Positions 23,336 to 38,009 of a stretch of 64,000 bases of DNA are shown here, in pieces. How positions within the stretch are numbered: position 1 is the first letter of the stretch; the number at the start of each line of letters is the position of its first letter. The position numbers and the translations under genes were made by a program. The DNA comes from Petrolisthes cinctipes (lineage: Eukaryota; Arthropoda; Malacostraca; Decapoda; Porcellanidae): contig JAWQEG010000723.1 in assembly GCA_033782935.1 (NCBI GenBank), positions 682,001-746,000 on the forward strand, given 5' to 3'. Under the pieces are notes generated by a model that was not told the origin of the DNA, searched no databases, and saw nothing but the letters and a program-made list of their open reading frames with translations.

Positions 23336-26300
23336 TTAGCCTATACTTTGAAAATATTCTAGCACTGAGTAGGCATGTACAGATTGCTTCTGGGACCCCA
23401 AAATATTGAATTTTCGGGTGTTTTGAGCCTGAATTTGAGATATAAACGGGTACAGAAGATACATGCACATATTGACTTTGGGCACCAAAAATATCGATTT
23501 TCAGCATGTTTTGGGCCTGAATTTTGAAAATACTCTAACACGGAGTAGGCATGTACAGATCGCTTCTGGTACCCCAAAATATCGAATTTTCGGGTGTTTA
23601 GGGCCAGAATTTGAGATATAAACGGGTACAGAAGATGCATGCACATATCGACTTTTGGGCACCTAAAAGATCGATTTTCAGTATGTTTTTGGCCTGTATG
23701 TTGAAAATACTCTAACAAGGAGTAGGCATGTACAGATACCTTCTGGGACCTCTAAATATCGAATTTTCGGGTGTTTTGGGACTGAATTTGAGATATCGAC
23801 TTTTTGGCACCTAAAAGATCGATTTTTAGCATGTTTTTAGCCTATATTTTGAAAATATTCTAGCACTGAGTAGGCATGTACAGATTGCTTCTGGGACCCC
23901 AAAATATTGAATTTTCGGGTGTTTTGAGCCTGAATTTGAGATATAAACGGGTACTGAAGATACATGCACATATTGACTTTGGGCACCAAAAATATCGATT
24001 TTCAGCATGTTTTGGGTCTGAATTTTGAAAATACTCTAACACGGAGTAGGCATGTACAGATCGCTTCTGGGACCCCAAAATATCGAATTTTCGGGTGTTT
24101 AGTGCTAGAATTTGAGATATAAACGGGTACAGAAGATGCATGCACAAATCGACTTTTGGGCACCTGAAAGATCGATTTTCAGTATGTTTTTGGCCTGTAT
24201 TTTGAAAATACTCTAACACGGAGTAGGCATGTACAGATACCTTCTGGGACCTCTAAATATCGAATTTTCGGATGTTTTGGGACTGAATTTGAGATATCGA
24301 TTTATTGGCACCTAAAATGTCGATTTTTAGCATGTTTTTCGCCTATATTTTGAAAATATTCTAGCACTGTGTAGACATGTACAGATTGCTTCTGGGACCC
24401 CAAAATATTGAATTTTCGGGTGTTTTGAGCCTGAATTTGAGATATAAACGGGTACAGAAGATACATGCACATATTGACTTTGGGCATCTAAAATATCGAT
24501 TTTTAGCATGTTTTGGGCTTGTATTTTGAAAATACTCTAACACTGAGTAGGCATGTACAGATTGCTTCTGGGACCCCAAAATATTGAATTTTCGGGTGTT
24601 TTGAGCCTGAATTTGAGATATAAACGGGTACTGAAGATGCATGCACATATCGACTTTTGTGCACCTAAAAGATCGATTTTCAGTATGTTTTGAGCATGTA
24701 TTTTGAAAATACTCTAACACGGAGTAGGAATGTACAGATCGCTTCTGGGACCCCTAAATATCGAATTTTCGGGTGTTTTGGGACTGAATTTGAGATATCG
24801 ACTTTTTGTCACCTAAAAGATCGATTTTTGAAAATATTCTAGCACTGTACAGATTGCTTCTGGGACCCCAAAATATTGAATTTTCGCGTGTTTTGAGCCT
24901 GAATTTGAGATATAAACGGGTACTGACGATACATGCACATATTGACTTTGGGCACCAAAAATATCGATTTTCAGCATGTTTTGGGTCTGAATTTTGAAAA
25001 TACTCTAACACGGAGTAGGCATGTACAGATACCTTCTGGGACCTCTAAATATCGAATTTTCGGGTGTTTTGGGACTGAATTTGAGATATCGATTTATTGC
25101 CACCTAAAATGTCGATTTTTAGCATGTTTTTCGCCTATATTTTGAAAATATTCTAGCACTGTGTAGACATGTACAGATTGCTTCTGGGACCCCAAAATAT
25201 TGAATTTTCGGGTGTTTTGAGCCTGAATTTGAGATATAAACGGGTACAGAAGATACATGCACATATTGACTTTGGGCACCAAAAATATCGATTTTCAGCA
25301 TGTTTTGGGCCTGTATTTTGAAAATACTCTAACACTGAGTAGGCATGTACAGATTGCTTCTGGGACCCCAAAATATTGAATTTTCGGGTGTTTTGAGCCT
25401 GAATTTGAGATATAAACGGGTACTGAAGATGCATGCACATATCGACTTTTGTGCACCTAAAAGATCGATTTTCAGTATGTTTTGAGCATGTATTTTGAAA
25501 ATACTCTAACACGGAGTAGGCATGTACAGATCGCTTCTGGGACCCCTAAATATCGAATTTTCGGGTGTTTTGGGACTGAATTTGAGATATCGACATTTTG
25601 GCACCTAAAAGATCGATTTTTAGCATGTTTTGGGCCTAAATTTTGAAAATACTCTAACACGGAGTAGGCATGTACAGATCGCTTCTGGGACCCCAAAATA
25701 TCGAATTTTCGGGTGTTTAGGGCCAGAATTTGAGATATAAACGGGTACAGAAGATGCATGCACATATCGACTTTTGGGCACCTAAAAGATCGTTTTTCAG
25801 TATGTTTTTGGCCTGTATGTTGAAAATACTCTAACAAGAGGTAGGCATGTACAGATACCTTCTGAGACCTCTAAATATCGAATTTTCGGGTGTTTTGGGA
25901 CTGAATTTGAGATATCGATTTTTTGGCACCTAAAATGTCGATTTTTAGCATGTTTTTAGCATATATTTTGAAAATATTCTAGCACTGTGTAGGCATGTAC
26001 AGATTCTTTCTGGGACCCCAAAATATTGAATTTTCGGGTGTTTTGAGCCTGAATTTGAGATATAAACGGGTACAGAAGATACATGCACATATTGACTTTG
26101 GGCACCAAAAATATCGATTTTCAGCATGTTTTGGGCCTGAATTTTGAAAATACTCTAACACGGAGTAGGCATGTACAGATCGCTTCTGGGACCCCAAAAT
26201 ATCGAATTTTCGGGTGTTTAGGGCCAGAATTTGAGATATAAACGGGTACAGAAGATGCATGCACATATCGACTTTTGGGTACCTAAAAGATCGATTTTCA

Positions 26301-29238
26301 GTATGTTTTTGGCCTGTATGTTGAAAATACTCTAACAAGGAGTAGGCATGTACAGATACCTTCTGGGACCTCTAAATATCGAATTTTCGGGTGTTTTGGG
26401 ACTGAATTTGAGATATCGATTTTTGGCAACTAAAATGTCGATTTTTAGCATGTTTTTAGCCTATATTTTGAAAATATTCTAGCACTGTGTAGGCATGTAC
26501 AGATTGCTTCTGGGACCCCAAAATATTTAATTTTCGGGTGTTTTGAGCCTGAATTTGAGATATAAACGGGTACTGAAGATGCATGCACATATCGACTTTT
26601 GTGCACCTAAAAGATCGATTTTCAGTATGTTTTGAGCATGTATTTTGAAAATACTCTAACACGGAGTAGGCATGTACAGATCGCTTCTGGGACCCCAAAA
26701 TATTGAATTTTCGGGTGTTTTGAGCCTGAATTTGAGATATAAACGGGTACAGAAGATACATGCACATATTGACTTTGGGCACCAAAAATATCGATTTTCA
26801 GCATGTTTTGGGCCTGAATTTTGAAAATACTCTAACACTGAGTAGGCATGTACAGATCGCTTCTGGGACCCAAAAATATCGAATTTTCGGGTGTTTAGGG
26901 CCAGAATTTGAGATATAAACGGGTACAGAAGATGCATGCACATATCGACTTTTGGGCACCTAAAAGATCGATTTTCAGTATGTTTTTGGCCTGTATGTTG
27001 AAAATACTCTAACAAGGAGTAGGCATGTACAGATACCTTCTGGGACCCCAAAATATCGAATTTTCGGGTGTTTTGGGACTGGATTTGAGATATCGACTTT
27101 TTGGCACCTAAAAGATCGATTTTTAGCATGTTTTTAGCCTATATTTTGAAAATATTCTAGCACTGAGTAGGCATGTACAGATTGCTTCTGGGACCCCAAA
27201 ATATTGAATTTTCGGGTGTTTTGAGCCTGAATTTGAGATATAAACAGGTACAGAAGATATATGCACATATTGACTTTGGGCACCAAAAATATCGATTTTC
27301 AGCATGTTTTGGGCCTGAATTTTGAAAATAATCTAACACGGAGTAGGCATGTACAGATCGCTTCTGGGACCCCAAAATATCGAATTTTCGGGTGTTTAGG
27401 GCCAGAATTTGAGATATAAACGGGTACAGAAGATACATGCACAAATCGACTTTTGGGCACCTGAAAGATCGATTTTCAGTATGTTTTTGGCCTGTATTTT
27501 GAAAATACTCTAACACGGAGTAGGCATGTACAGATACCTTCTGGGACCTCTAAATATCGAATTTTCTGGTGTTTTGGGACTGAATTTGAGATATCGATTT
27601 ATTGGCACCTAAAATGTCGATTTTTAGCATGTTTTTAGCCTATATTTTGAAAATATTCTAGCACTGTGTAGACATGTACAGATTGCTTCTGGGACCCCAA
27701 AATATTGAATTTTCGGGTGTTTTGAGCCTGAATTTGAGATATAAACAGGTACAGAAGATACATGCACATATTGACTTTGGGCACCAAAAATATCGATTTT
27801 CAGCATGTTTTGGGCCTGAATTTTGAAAATACTCTAACACGGAGTAGGCATGTACAGATCGCTTCTGGGACCCCAAAATATCGAATTTTCGGGTGTTTAG
27901 GGCCAGAATTTGAGATATAAACGGGTACAGAAGATGAATGCACATATCGACTTTTGGGCACCTAAAAGATCGATTTTCAGTATGTTTTTAGACTGTATTT
28001 TGAAAATACTCTAACAAGGAGTAGGCATGTACAGATACCTTCTGGGACCTCTAAATATCGAATTTTCGGGTGTTTTGGGACTGAATTTGAGATATCGAAT
28101 TATTGGCACCTAAAATGTCGATTTTTAGCATGTTTTTAGCCTATATTTTGAAAATATTCTAGCACTGTGTAGACATGTACAGATTGCTTCTGGGACCCCA
28201 AAATATTGAATTTTCGGGTGTTTTGAGCCTGAATTTGAGATATAAACGGGTACAGAAGATACATGCACATATTGACTTTGGGCACCAAAAATATCGATTT
28301 TCAGCATGTTTTGGGCCTGAATTTTGAAAATACTCTAACACGGAGTAGGCATGTACAGATTGCTTCTGGGACCCCAAAATATTGAATTTTCGGGTGTTTT
28401 GGGACTGAATTTGAGATATCGACTTTTTAGCACCTAAAAGATCGATTTTTAGCATGTTTTTAGCCTATATTTTGAAAATATTCTACACTGTACAGATTGC
28501 TTCTGGGACCCCAAAATATTGAATTTTCGGGTGTTTTGAGCCTGAATTTGAGATATAAACGGGTACAGAAGATACATGCACATATTGACTTTGGGCACCA
28601 AAAATATCGATTTTCAGCATGTTTTGGGCCTGAATTTTGAAAATACTCTAACACGGAGTAGGCATGTACAGATCGCTTCTAGGACCCCAAAATATCGTAT
28701 TTTCGGGTGTTTAGGGCCAGAATTTGAGATATAAATGGGTACAGAAGATGCATGCACATATCGACTTTTGGGCACCTAAAAGATCGATTTTCAGTATGTT
28801 TTTGGCCTGTATTTTGAAAATACTTTAACACGGAGTAGGTATGTACAGATACCTTCTGGGACCTCTAAATATCGAATTTTCGGGTGTTTTGGGACTGAAT
28901 TTGAGATATCGATTTTTTGGCACCTAAAATGTCGATTTTTAGCATGTTTTTTAGCCTATATTTTGAAAATATTCTAGCACTGTGTAGGCATGTACAGATT
29001 GCTTCTGGGACCCCAAAATATTGATTTTTTGGCTGTTTTGAGCCTGAATTTGAGATATAAACGGGTACAGAAGATACATGCACATATTGACTTTGGGCAT
29101 CTAAAATATCGATATTCAGCATGTTTTGGGCCTGTATTTTGAAAATACTCTAACACTGAGTAGGCATGTACAGATTGCTTCTGGGACCCCAAAATATTGA
29201 ATTTTCGGGTGTTTTGAGCCTGAATTTGAGATATAAAC
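23336..29238 (+). repeat. 6-kb duplicated segment, copy 2
   Basis: Colinear with copy 1 apart from an extra two-monomer unit near 25.53-25.86 kb, an extra 177-bp monomer near 26.55 kb, and loss of two 501-bp HORs between about 28.3 kb and the point matching 22.2 kb. The right edge is set where GGTACAGAAGATAC near 29231 replaces GGTACTGAAGATGC near 23115. Confidence 0.85.
24755..24869 (+). repeat. Doubly deleted A monomer (115 bp), second copy
   Basis: Same two deletions as 18139-18253, located exactly 6616 bp downstream. The pair was made by duplication of the surrounding 6-kb segment and not by repeated deletion. Confidence 0.9.
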
Positions 29239-29519
29239 GGGTACAGAAGATACATGCACATATTGACTTTGGGCACCAAAAATATCGATTTTCAGCATGT
29301 TTTGGGCCTGAATTTTGAAAATACTCTAACACGGAGTAGGCATGTACAGATCGCTTCTGGGACCCCAAAATATCGAATTTTCGGGTGTTTAGGGCCAGAA
29401 AATTAAGATATAAACGGGTACAGAAGATGCATGCACATATCGACTTTTGGGCACCTAAAAGATCGATTTTTAGCATGTTTTTAGCCTATATTTTGAAAAT
29501 ATTCTAGCTCTGTACAAAT

Positions 29520-31827
29520 TGCTTCTGGGACCCCAAAATATTGAATTTTCGGGTGTTTTGAGCCTGAATTTAAGATATAAACGGGTACAGAAGATACATG
29601 CACATATCGACCTTTGGGCACCTAAAAGATCGATTTTCAGTATGTTTTTGGCCTGTATTTTGAAAATACTCTAACACGGAGTAGGCATGTACTGATCGCT
29701 TCTGGGACACCTAAATATCGAATTTTCGGGTGTTTTGGGACTGAATTTGAGATATCGACTTTTTGGCACCTAAAAGATCGATTTTTAGCATGTTTTTAGC
29801 CTATATTTTGAAAATATTCTAGCACTGTACAGATTGCTTCTGGGACCCCAAAATATTGAATTTTCGGGTGTTTTGAGCCTGAATTTGAGATATAAACGGG
29901 TACAGAAGATACATGCACATATTGACTTTGGGCACCAAAAATATCGATTTTCAGCATGTTTTGGGCCTGAATTTTAAAAATACTCTAACACGGAGTAGGC
30001 ATGTACAGATCGCTTCTGGGACCCCGAAATATCGAATTTTCGGGTGTTTAGGGCCAGAATTTGAGATATAAACGGGTACAGAAGATGCATGCACATATCG
30101 ACTTTTGGGCACCTAAAAGATCGATTTTCAGTATGTTTTTGGCCTGTATTTTGAAAATACTCTAACACGGAGTAGGCATGTACAGATCGCTTCTGGGACC
30201 TCTAAATATCGAATTTTCGGGTGTTTTGGGACTGAATTTGAGATATCGATTTTTTGGCACCTAAAATGTCGATTTTTAGCATGTTTTTAGCCTATATTTT
30301 GAAAATATTCTAGCACTGTGTAGGCATGTACAGATTGCTTCTGGGACCCCAAAATATTGAATTTTCGGGTGTTTTGAGCCTGAATTTGAGATATAAACGG
30401 GTACAGAAGATACATGCACATATTGACTTTGGGCATCTAAAAGATCGATTTTTAGCATGTTTTGGGCCTGTATTTTGAAAATATTCTAGCACTGAGTATG
30501 CATGTACAGATTGCTTCTTGGACCCCAAAATATTGAATTTTCGGGTGTTTTGAGCCTGAATTTGAGATATAAACGGGTACAGAAGATACATGCACATATT
30601 GACTTTGGGCACCAAAAATATCGATTTTCAGCATGTTTTGGGCCTGAATTTTGAAAATACTCTAACACGGAGTAGGCATGTACAGATCGCTTCTGGGACC
30701 CCAAAATATCGAATTTTCGGGTGTTTAGGGCCAGAATTTGAGATATAAACGGGTACAGAAGATGCATGCACATATCGACTTTTGGGCACCTAAAAGATCG
30801 ATTTTCAGTATGTTTTTGGCCTGTATTTTGAAAATACTCTAACACGGAGTAGGCATGTACAGATACCTTCTGGTACCTCTAAATATCGAATTTTCGGGTG
30901 TTTTGGGACTGAATTTGAGATATCGATTTTTTGGCACCTAAAATGTCGATTTTTAGCATGTTTTTAGCCTATATTTTGAAAATATTCTAGCACTGTGTAG
31001 GCATGTACAGATTGCTTCTGGGACCCCAAAATATTGAATTTTCGGGTGTTTTGAGCCTGAATTTGAGATATAAACGGGTACAGAAGATACATGCACATAT
31101 TGACTTTGGGCATCTAAAATATCGATTTTCGGCATGTTTTGGGCCTGTATATAGAAAATACTCTAACACTGAGTAGGCATGTACAGATTGCTTCTGGGAC
31201 CCCAAAATATTGAATTTTCGGGTGTTTTGGGACTGAATTTGAGATATCGACTTTTTGGCACCTAAAAGATCGATTTTTAGCATGTTTTTAGCCTATATTT
31301 TGAAAATATTCTACACTGTACAGATTGCTTCTGGGACCCCAAAATATTGAATTTTCGGGTGTTTTGAGCCTGAATTTGAGATATAAACGGGTACAGAAGA
31401 TACATGCACATATTGACTTTGGGCACCAAAAATATCGTTTTTCAGCATGTTTTGGGCCTGAATTTTGAAAATACTCTAACACGGAGTAGGCATGTACAGA
31501 TCGCTTCTAGGACCCCAAAATATCGTATTTTCGGGTGTTTAGGGCCAGAATTTGAGATATAAATGGGTACAGAAGATGCATGCACATATCGACTTTTGGG
31601 CACCTAAAAGATCGATTTTCAGTATGTTTCTGGCATGTATTTTGAAAATACTTTAACACGGAGTAGGTATGTACAGATACCTTCTGGGACCTCTAAATAT
31701 CGAATTTTGGGGTGTTTTTGGACTGAATTTGAGATATCGATTTTTTGGCACCTAAAATGTCGATTTTTAGCATGTTTTTTAGCCTATATTTTGAAAATAT
31801 TCTAGCACTGTGTAGGCATGTACAGAT
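29520..31827 (+). repeat. 2,308-bp tandem duplication, copy 1
   Basis: Matches 31828-34135 at a constant offset of 2308 bp. Shared markers include GAATTTAAGATATAAACG and ATATCGACCTTTGGG (near 29570/31878), CTGATCGCTTC near 29692/32000, GAATTTTAAAAATAC near 29971/32279, CATCTAAAAGATCG near 30435/32743, TTCTGGTACCTC near 30868/33176 and ATATAGAAAATAC near 31149/33457. Only scattered differences were seen, for example GAGTATGCATG near 30496 against GAGTAGGCATG near 32804. Confidence 0.88.
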
Positions 31828-34135
31828 TGCTTCTGGGACCCCAAAATATTGAATTTTCGGGTGTTTTGAGCCTGAATTTAAGATATAAACGGGTACAGAA
31901 GATACATGCACATATCGACCTTTGGGCACCTAAAAGATCGATTTTCAGTATGTTTTTGGCCTGTATTTTGAAAATACTCTAACACGGAGTAGGCATGTAC
32001 TGATCGCTTCTGGGACACCTAAATATCGAATTTTCGGGTGTTTTGGGACTGAATTTGAGATATCGACTTTATGGCACCTAAAAGATCGATTTTTAGCATG
32101 TTTTTAGCCTATATTTTGAAAATATTCTAGCACTGTACAGATTGCTTCTGGGACCCCAAAATATTGAATTTTCGGGTGTTTTGAGCCTGAATTTGAGATA
32201 TAAACGGGTACAGAAGATACATGCACATATTGACTTTGGGCACCAAAAATATCGATTTTCAGCATGTTTTGGGCCTGAATTTTAAAAATACTCTAACACG
32301 GAGTAGGCATGTACAGATCGCTTCTGGGACCCCGAAATATCGAATTTTCGGGTGTTTAGGGCCAGAATTTGAGATATAAACGGGTACAGAAGATGCATGC
32401 ACATATCGACTTTTGGGCACCTAAAAGATCGATTTTCAGTATGTTTTTGGCCTGTATTTTGAAAATACTCTAACACGGAGTAGGCATGTACAGATCGCTT
32501 CTGGGACCTCTAAATATCGAATTTTCGGGTGTTTTGGGACTGAATTTGAGATATTGATTTTTTGGCACCTAAAATGTCGATTTTTAGCATGTTTTTAGCC
32601 TATATTTTGAAAATATTCTAGCACTGTGTAGGCATGTACAGATTGCTTCTGGGACCCCAAAATATTGAATTTTCGGGTGTTTTGAGCCTGAATTTGAGAT
32701 ATAAACGGGTACAGAAGATACATGCACATATTGACTTTGGGCATCTAAAAGATCGATTTTTAGCATGTTTTGGGCCTGTATTTTGAAAATATTCTAGCAC
32801 TGAGTAGGCATGTACAGATTGCTTCTGGGACCCCAAAATATTGAATTTTCGGGTGTTTTGAGCCTGAATTTGAGATATAAACGGGTACAGAAGATACATG
32901 CACATATTGACTTTGGGCACCAAAAATATCGATTTTCAGCATGTTTTGGGCCTGAATTTTGAAAATACTCTAACACGGAGTAGGAATGTACAGATCGCTT
33001 CTGGGACCCCAAAATATCGAATTTTCGGGTGTTTAGGGCCAGAATTTGAGATATAAACGGGTACAGAAGATGCATGCACATATCGACTTTTGGGCACCTA
33101 AAAGATCGATTTTCAGTATGTTTTTGGCCTGTATTTTGAAAATACTCTAACACGGAGTAGGCATGTACAGATACCTTCTGGTACCTCTAAATATCGAATT
33201 TTCGGGTGTTTTGGGACTGAATTTGAGATATCGATTTTTTGGCACCTAAAATGTCGATTTTTAGCATGTTTTTAGCCTATATTTTGAAAATATTCTAGCA
33301 CTGTGTAGGCATGTACAGATTGCTTCTGGGACCCCAAAATATTGAATTTTCGGGTGTTTTGAGCCTGAATTTGAGATATAAACGGGTACAGAAGATACAT
33401 GCACATATTGACTTTGGGCATCTAAAATATCGATTTTCGGCATGTTTTGGGCCTGTATATAGAAAATACTCTAACACTGAGTAGGCATGTACAGATTGCT
33501 TCTGGGACCCCAAAATATTGAATTTTCGGGTGTTTTGGGACTGAATTTGAGATATCGACTTTTTGGCACCTAAAAGATCGATTTTTAGCATGTTTTTAGC
33601 CTATATTTTGAAAATATTCTACACTGTACAGATTGCTTCTGGGACCCCAAAATATTGAATTTTCGGGTGTTTTGAGCCTGAATTTGAGATATAAACGGGT
33701 ACAGAAGATACATGCACATATTGACTTTGGGCACCAAAAATATCGTTTTTCAGCATGTTTTGGGCCTGAATTTTGAAAATACTCTAACACGGAGTAGGCA
33801 TGTACAGATCGCTTCTAGGACCCCAAAATATCGTATTTTCGGGTGTTTAGGGCCAGAATTTGAGATATAAATGGGTACAGAAGATGCATGCACATATCGA
33901 CTTTTGGGCACCTAAAAGATCGATTTTCAGTATGTTTCTGGCCTGTATTTTGAAAATACTTTAACACGGAGTAGGTATGTACAGATACCTTCTGGGACCT
34001 CTAAATATCGAATTTTGGGGTGTTTTTGGACTGAATTTGAGATATCGATTTTTTGGCACATAAAATGTCGATTTTTAGCATGTTTTTTAGCCTATATTTT
34101 GAAAATATTCTAGCACTGTGTAGGCATGTACAGAT
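31828..34135 (+). repeat. 2,308-bp tandem duplication, copy 2
   Basis: Second copy of 29520-31827, in direct tandem. Differences include ATATTGATTTTTTGG near 32552 (ATATCGATTTTTTGG in copy 1), GGAATGTAC near 32983 and GGCACATAAAATG near 34056. It ends in the H2 of an A1 monomer just after a shared extra T in GCATGTTTTTTAGCC. Confidence 0.88.
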
Positions 34136-34749
34136 TGCTTCTGGGACCCCAAAATATTGAATTTTTGGGTGTTTTGAGCCTGAATTTGAGATATAAACGG
34201 GTACAGAAGATACATGCACATATTGACTTTGGGCATCTAAAATATCGATATTCAGCATGTTTTGGGCCTGTATTTTGAAAATACTCTAACACTGAGTAGG
34301 CATGTACAGATTGCTTCTGGGACCCCAAAATATTGAATTTTCGGGTGTTTTGAGCCTGAATTTGAGATATAAACGGGTACTGAAGATGCATGCACATATC
34401 TACTTTTGTGCACCTAAAAGATCGATTTTCAGTATGTTTTGAGCATGTATTTTGAAAATACTCTAACACGGAGTAGGCATGTACAGATCGCTTCTGGGAC
34501 CCCTAAATATCGAATTTTCTAGTGTTTTGGGACTGAATTTGAGATATCGACTTTTTGGCACCTAAAAGATCGAGTTTTAGCATGTTTTTAGCCTATATTT
34601 TGAAAATATTCTAGCACTGAGTAGGCATGTACAGATTGCTTCTGGGACCCCAAAATATTGAATTTTCGGGTGTTTTGAGCCTGAATTTTAGATATAAACG
34701 GGTACAGAAGATACATGCACATATTGACTTTGGGCACCAAAAATATCGA

Positions 34750-36230
34750 TTTTCAGCATGTTTTGGGCCTGAATTTTGAAAATACTCTAACACGGAGTAG
34801 GCATGAACAGATCGCTTCTGGGACCCCAAAATATCGAATTTTCGGGTGTTTAGGGCCAGAAAATTAAGATATAAACGGGTACAGAAGATGCATGCACATA
34901 TCGACTTTTGGGCACCTAAAAGATCGATTTTTAGCATGTTTTTAGCCTATATTTTGAAAATATTCTAGCTCTGTACAGATTGCTTCTGGGACCCCAAAAT
35001 ATTGAATTTTCGGGTGTTTTGAGCCTGAATTTAAGATATAAACGGGTACAGAAGATACATGCACATATCGACCTTTGGGCACCTAAAAGATCGATTTTCA
35101 GTATGTTTTTGGCCTGTATTTTGAAAATACTCTAACACGGAGTAGGCATGTACTGATCGCTTCTGGGACACCTAAATATCGAATTTTCGGGTGTTTTGGG
35201 ACTGAATTTGAGATATCGACTTTTTGGCACCTAAAAGATCGATTTTTAGCATGTTTTTAGCCTATATTTTGAAAATATTCTAGCACTGTACAGATTGCTT
35301 CTGGGACACCAAAATATTGAATTTTCGGGTGTTTTGAGCCTGAATTTGAGATATAAACGGGTACAGAAGATACATGCACATATTGACTTTGGGCACCAAA
35401 AATATCGATTTTCAGCATGTTTTGGGCCTGAATTTTAAAAATACTCTAACACGGAGTAGGCATGTACAGATCGCTTCTGGGACCCCGAAATATCGAATTT
35501 TCGGGTGTTTAGGGCCAGAATTTGAGATATAAACGGGTACAGAAGATGCATGCACATATCGACTTTTGGGCACCTAAAAGATCGATTTTCAGTATGTTTT
35601 TGGCCTGTATTTTGAAAATACTCTAACACGGAGTAGGCATGTACAGATCGCTTCTGGGACCTCTAAATATCGAATTTTCGGGTGTTTTGGGACTGAATTT
35701 GAGATATCGATTTTTTGGCACCTAAAATGTCGATTTTTAGCATGTTTTTAGCCTATATTTTGAAAATATTCTAGCACTGTGTAGGCATGTACAGATTGCT
35801 TCTGGGACCCCAAAATATTGAATTTTCGGGTGTTTTGAGCCTGAATTTGAGATATAAACGGGTACAGAAGATACATGCACATATTGACTTTGGGCATCTA
35901 AAAGATCGATTTTTAGCATGTTTTGGGCCTGTATTTTGAAAATATTCTAGCACTGAGTAGGCATGTACAGATTGCTTCTGGGACCCCAAAATATTGAATT
36001 TTCGGGTGTTTTGAGCCTGAATTTGAGATATAAACGGGTACAGAAGATACATGCACATATTGACTTTGGGCACCAAAAATATCGATTTTCAGCATGTTTT
36101 GGGCCTGAATTTTGAAAATACTCTAACACGGAGTAGGCATGTACAGATCGCTTCTGGGACCCCAAAATATCGAATTTTCGGGTGTTTAGGGCCAGAATTT
36201 AAGATATAAACGGGTACAGAAGATGCATGC
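34750..36230 (+). repeat. Partial third copy of the 29-31 kb segment
   Basis: Matches about 29290-30770 at an offset of 5461 bp. The shared variants include CCAGAAAATTAAGATAT near 29395/34856, AGCTCTGTAC near 29506/34967, the ATCGACCTTTGGG variant and GAATTTTAAAAATAC near 35432. Because it extends left of the 2,308-bp duplication, it was copied from the original locus and not from the second tandem copy. Confidence 0.75.
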
Positions 36231-36832
36231 ACATATCGACTTTTGGGCACCTAAAAGATCGATTTTCAGTATGTTTTTGGCCTGTATTTTGAAAATACTC
36301 TAACACGGAGTAGGCATGTACAGATACCTTCTTGGACACCTAAATATCGAATTTTCGGGTGTTTTGGGACTGAATTTGAGATATCGACTTTTTGGCACCT
36401 AAAAGATCGATTTTTAGCATGTTTTTAGCCTATATTTTGAAAATATTCTAGCACTGTACAGATTGCTTCTGGGACCCCAAAATATTGAATTTTCGGGTGT
36501 TTTGAGCCTGAATTTGAGATATAAACGGGTACAGAAGATACATGCACATATTGACTTTGGGCATCTAAAATATTGATTTTCAGCATGTTTTGGGCCTATA
36601 TTTTGAAAATACTCTAACACTGAGTAGGCATGTACAGATTGCTTCTGGGACCCCAAAATATTGAATTTTCGGGTGTTTTGAGCCTGAATTTGAGATATAA
36701 ACGGGTACTGAAGATGCATGCACATATCGACTTTTGTGCACCTAAAAGATCGATTTTCAGTATGTTTTGAGCATGTATTTTTGAAAATACTCTAACACGG
36801 AGTAAGCATGTACAGATCGCTTCTGGGACCCC

Positions 36833-37323
36833 TAAATATCGAATTTTCGGGTGTTTTGGGACTGAATTTGAGATATCGACTTTTTGGCACCTAAAAGATC
36901 GATTTTTAGCATGTTTTTAGCCTATATTTTGAAAATATTCTAGCACTGTACAGATTGCTTCTGGGACTCCAAAATATTGAATTTTCGGGTGTTTTGAGCC
37001 TGAATTTGAGATATAAACGGGTACAGAAGATACCTGCACATATAGACTTTGGGCACCAAAAATATCGATTTTCAGCATGTTTTTGGCCTGAATTTTGAAA
37101 ATACTCTAACACGGAGTAGGCATGTACAGATCGCTTCTGGGACCCCGAAATATCGAATTTTCGGGTGTTTAGGGCCAGAATTTGAGATATAAACGGGTAC
37201 AGAAGATGCATGCACATATCGACTTTTGGGCACCTAAAAGATCGATTTTCAGTATGTTTTGAACATGTATTTTGAAAATACTCTAACACGGAGTAGGCAT
37301 GTACAGATCGCTTCTGGGACCCC
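36833..37323 (+). repeat. 491-bp HOR variant (A with 10-bp deletion, B, C)
   Basis: A trimer whose A monomer (36833-36970) is 138 bp, because GCACTGTACAG replaces GCACTGAGTAGGCATGTACAG. The following HOR starts at 37324, 491 bp later. The deleted 10 bp AGTAGGCATG lie between two TG dinucleotides. This unit also has the private variants GGGACTCC near 36968 and GATACCTGCACATATAGAC near 37028. Confidence 0.88.
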
Positions 37324-38009
37324 TAAATATAGAATTTTCGGGTGTTTTGGGACTGAATTTGAGATATCGCCTTTTTGGCACCTAAAAGATCGACTTTTAG
37401 CATGTTTTTAGCCTATATTTTGAAAATATTCTAGCACTGAGTAGGCATGTACAGATTGCTTCTGGGACCCCAAAATATTGAATTTTCGGGTGTTTTGAGC
37501 CTGAATTTGAGATATAAACGGGTACAGAAGATACATGCACATATTGACTTTGGGCACCAAAAATATCGATTTTCAGCATGTTTTGGGCCTGTATTTTGAA
37601 AATACTCTAACACGGAGTAGGTATGTACAGATAGCTTCTGGGACCCCAAAATATCGAATTTTGGGGTGTTTAGGGCCAGAATTTGAGATATAAACGGGTA
37701 CAGAAGATGCATGCACATATCGACTTTTGGGCACCTAAAAGATCGATTTTCAGTATGTTTTTGGCCTGTATTTTGAAAATACTCTAACAAGGAGAAGGCA
37801 TGTACAGATACCTTCTGGGACCTCTAAATATCGAATTTTCGGGTGTTTTGGGATTGAATTTGAGATATCGATTTATTGGCACCTAAAATGTCGATTATTA
37901 GCATGTTTTTCGCCTATATTTTGAAAATATTCTAGCACTGTGTAGGCATGTACAGATTGCTTCTGGGGCCCCAAAATATTGAATTTTCGGGTGTTTTGAG
38001 CCTGAATTT

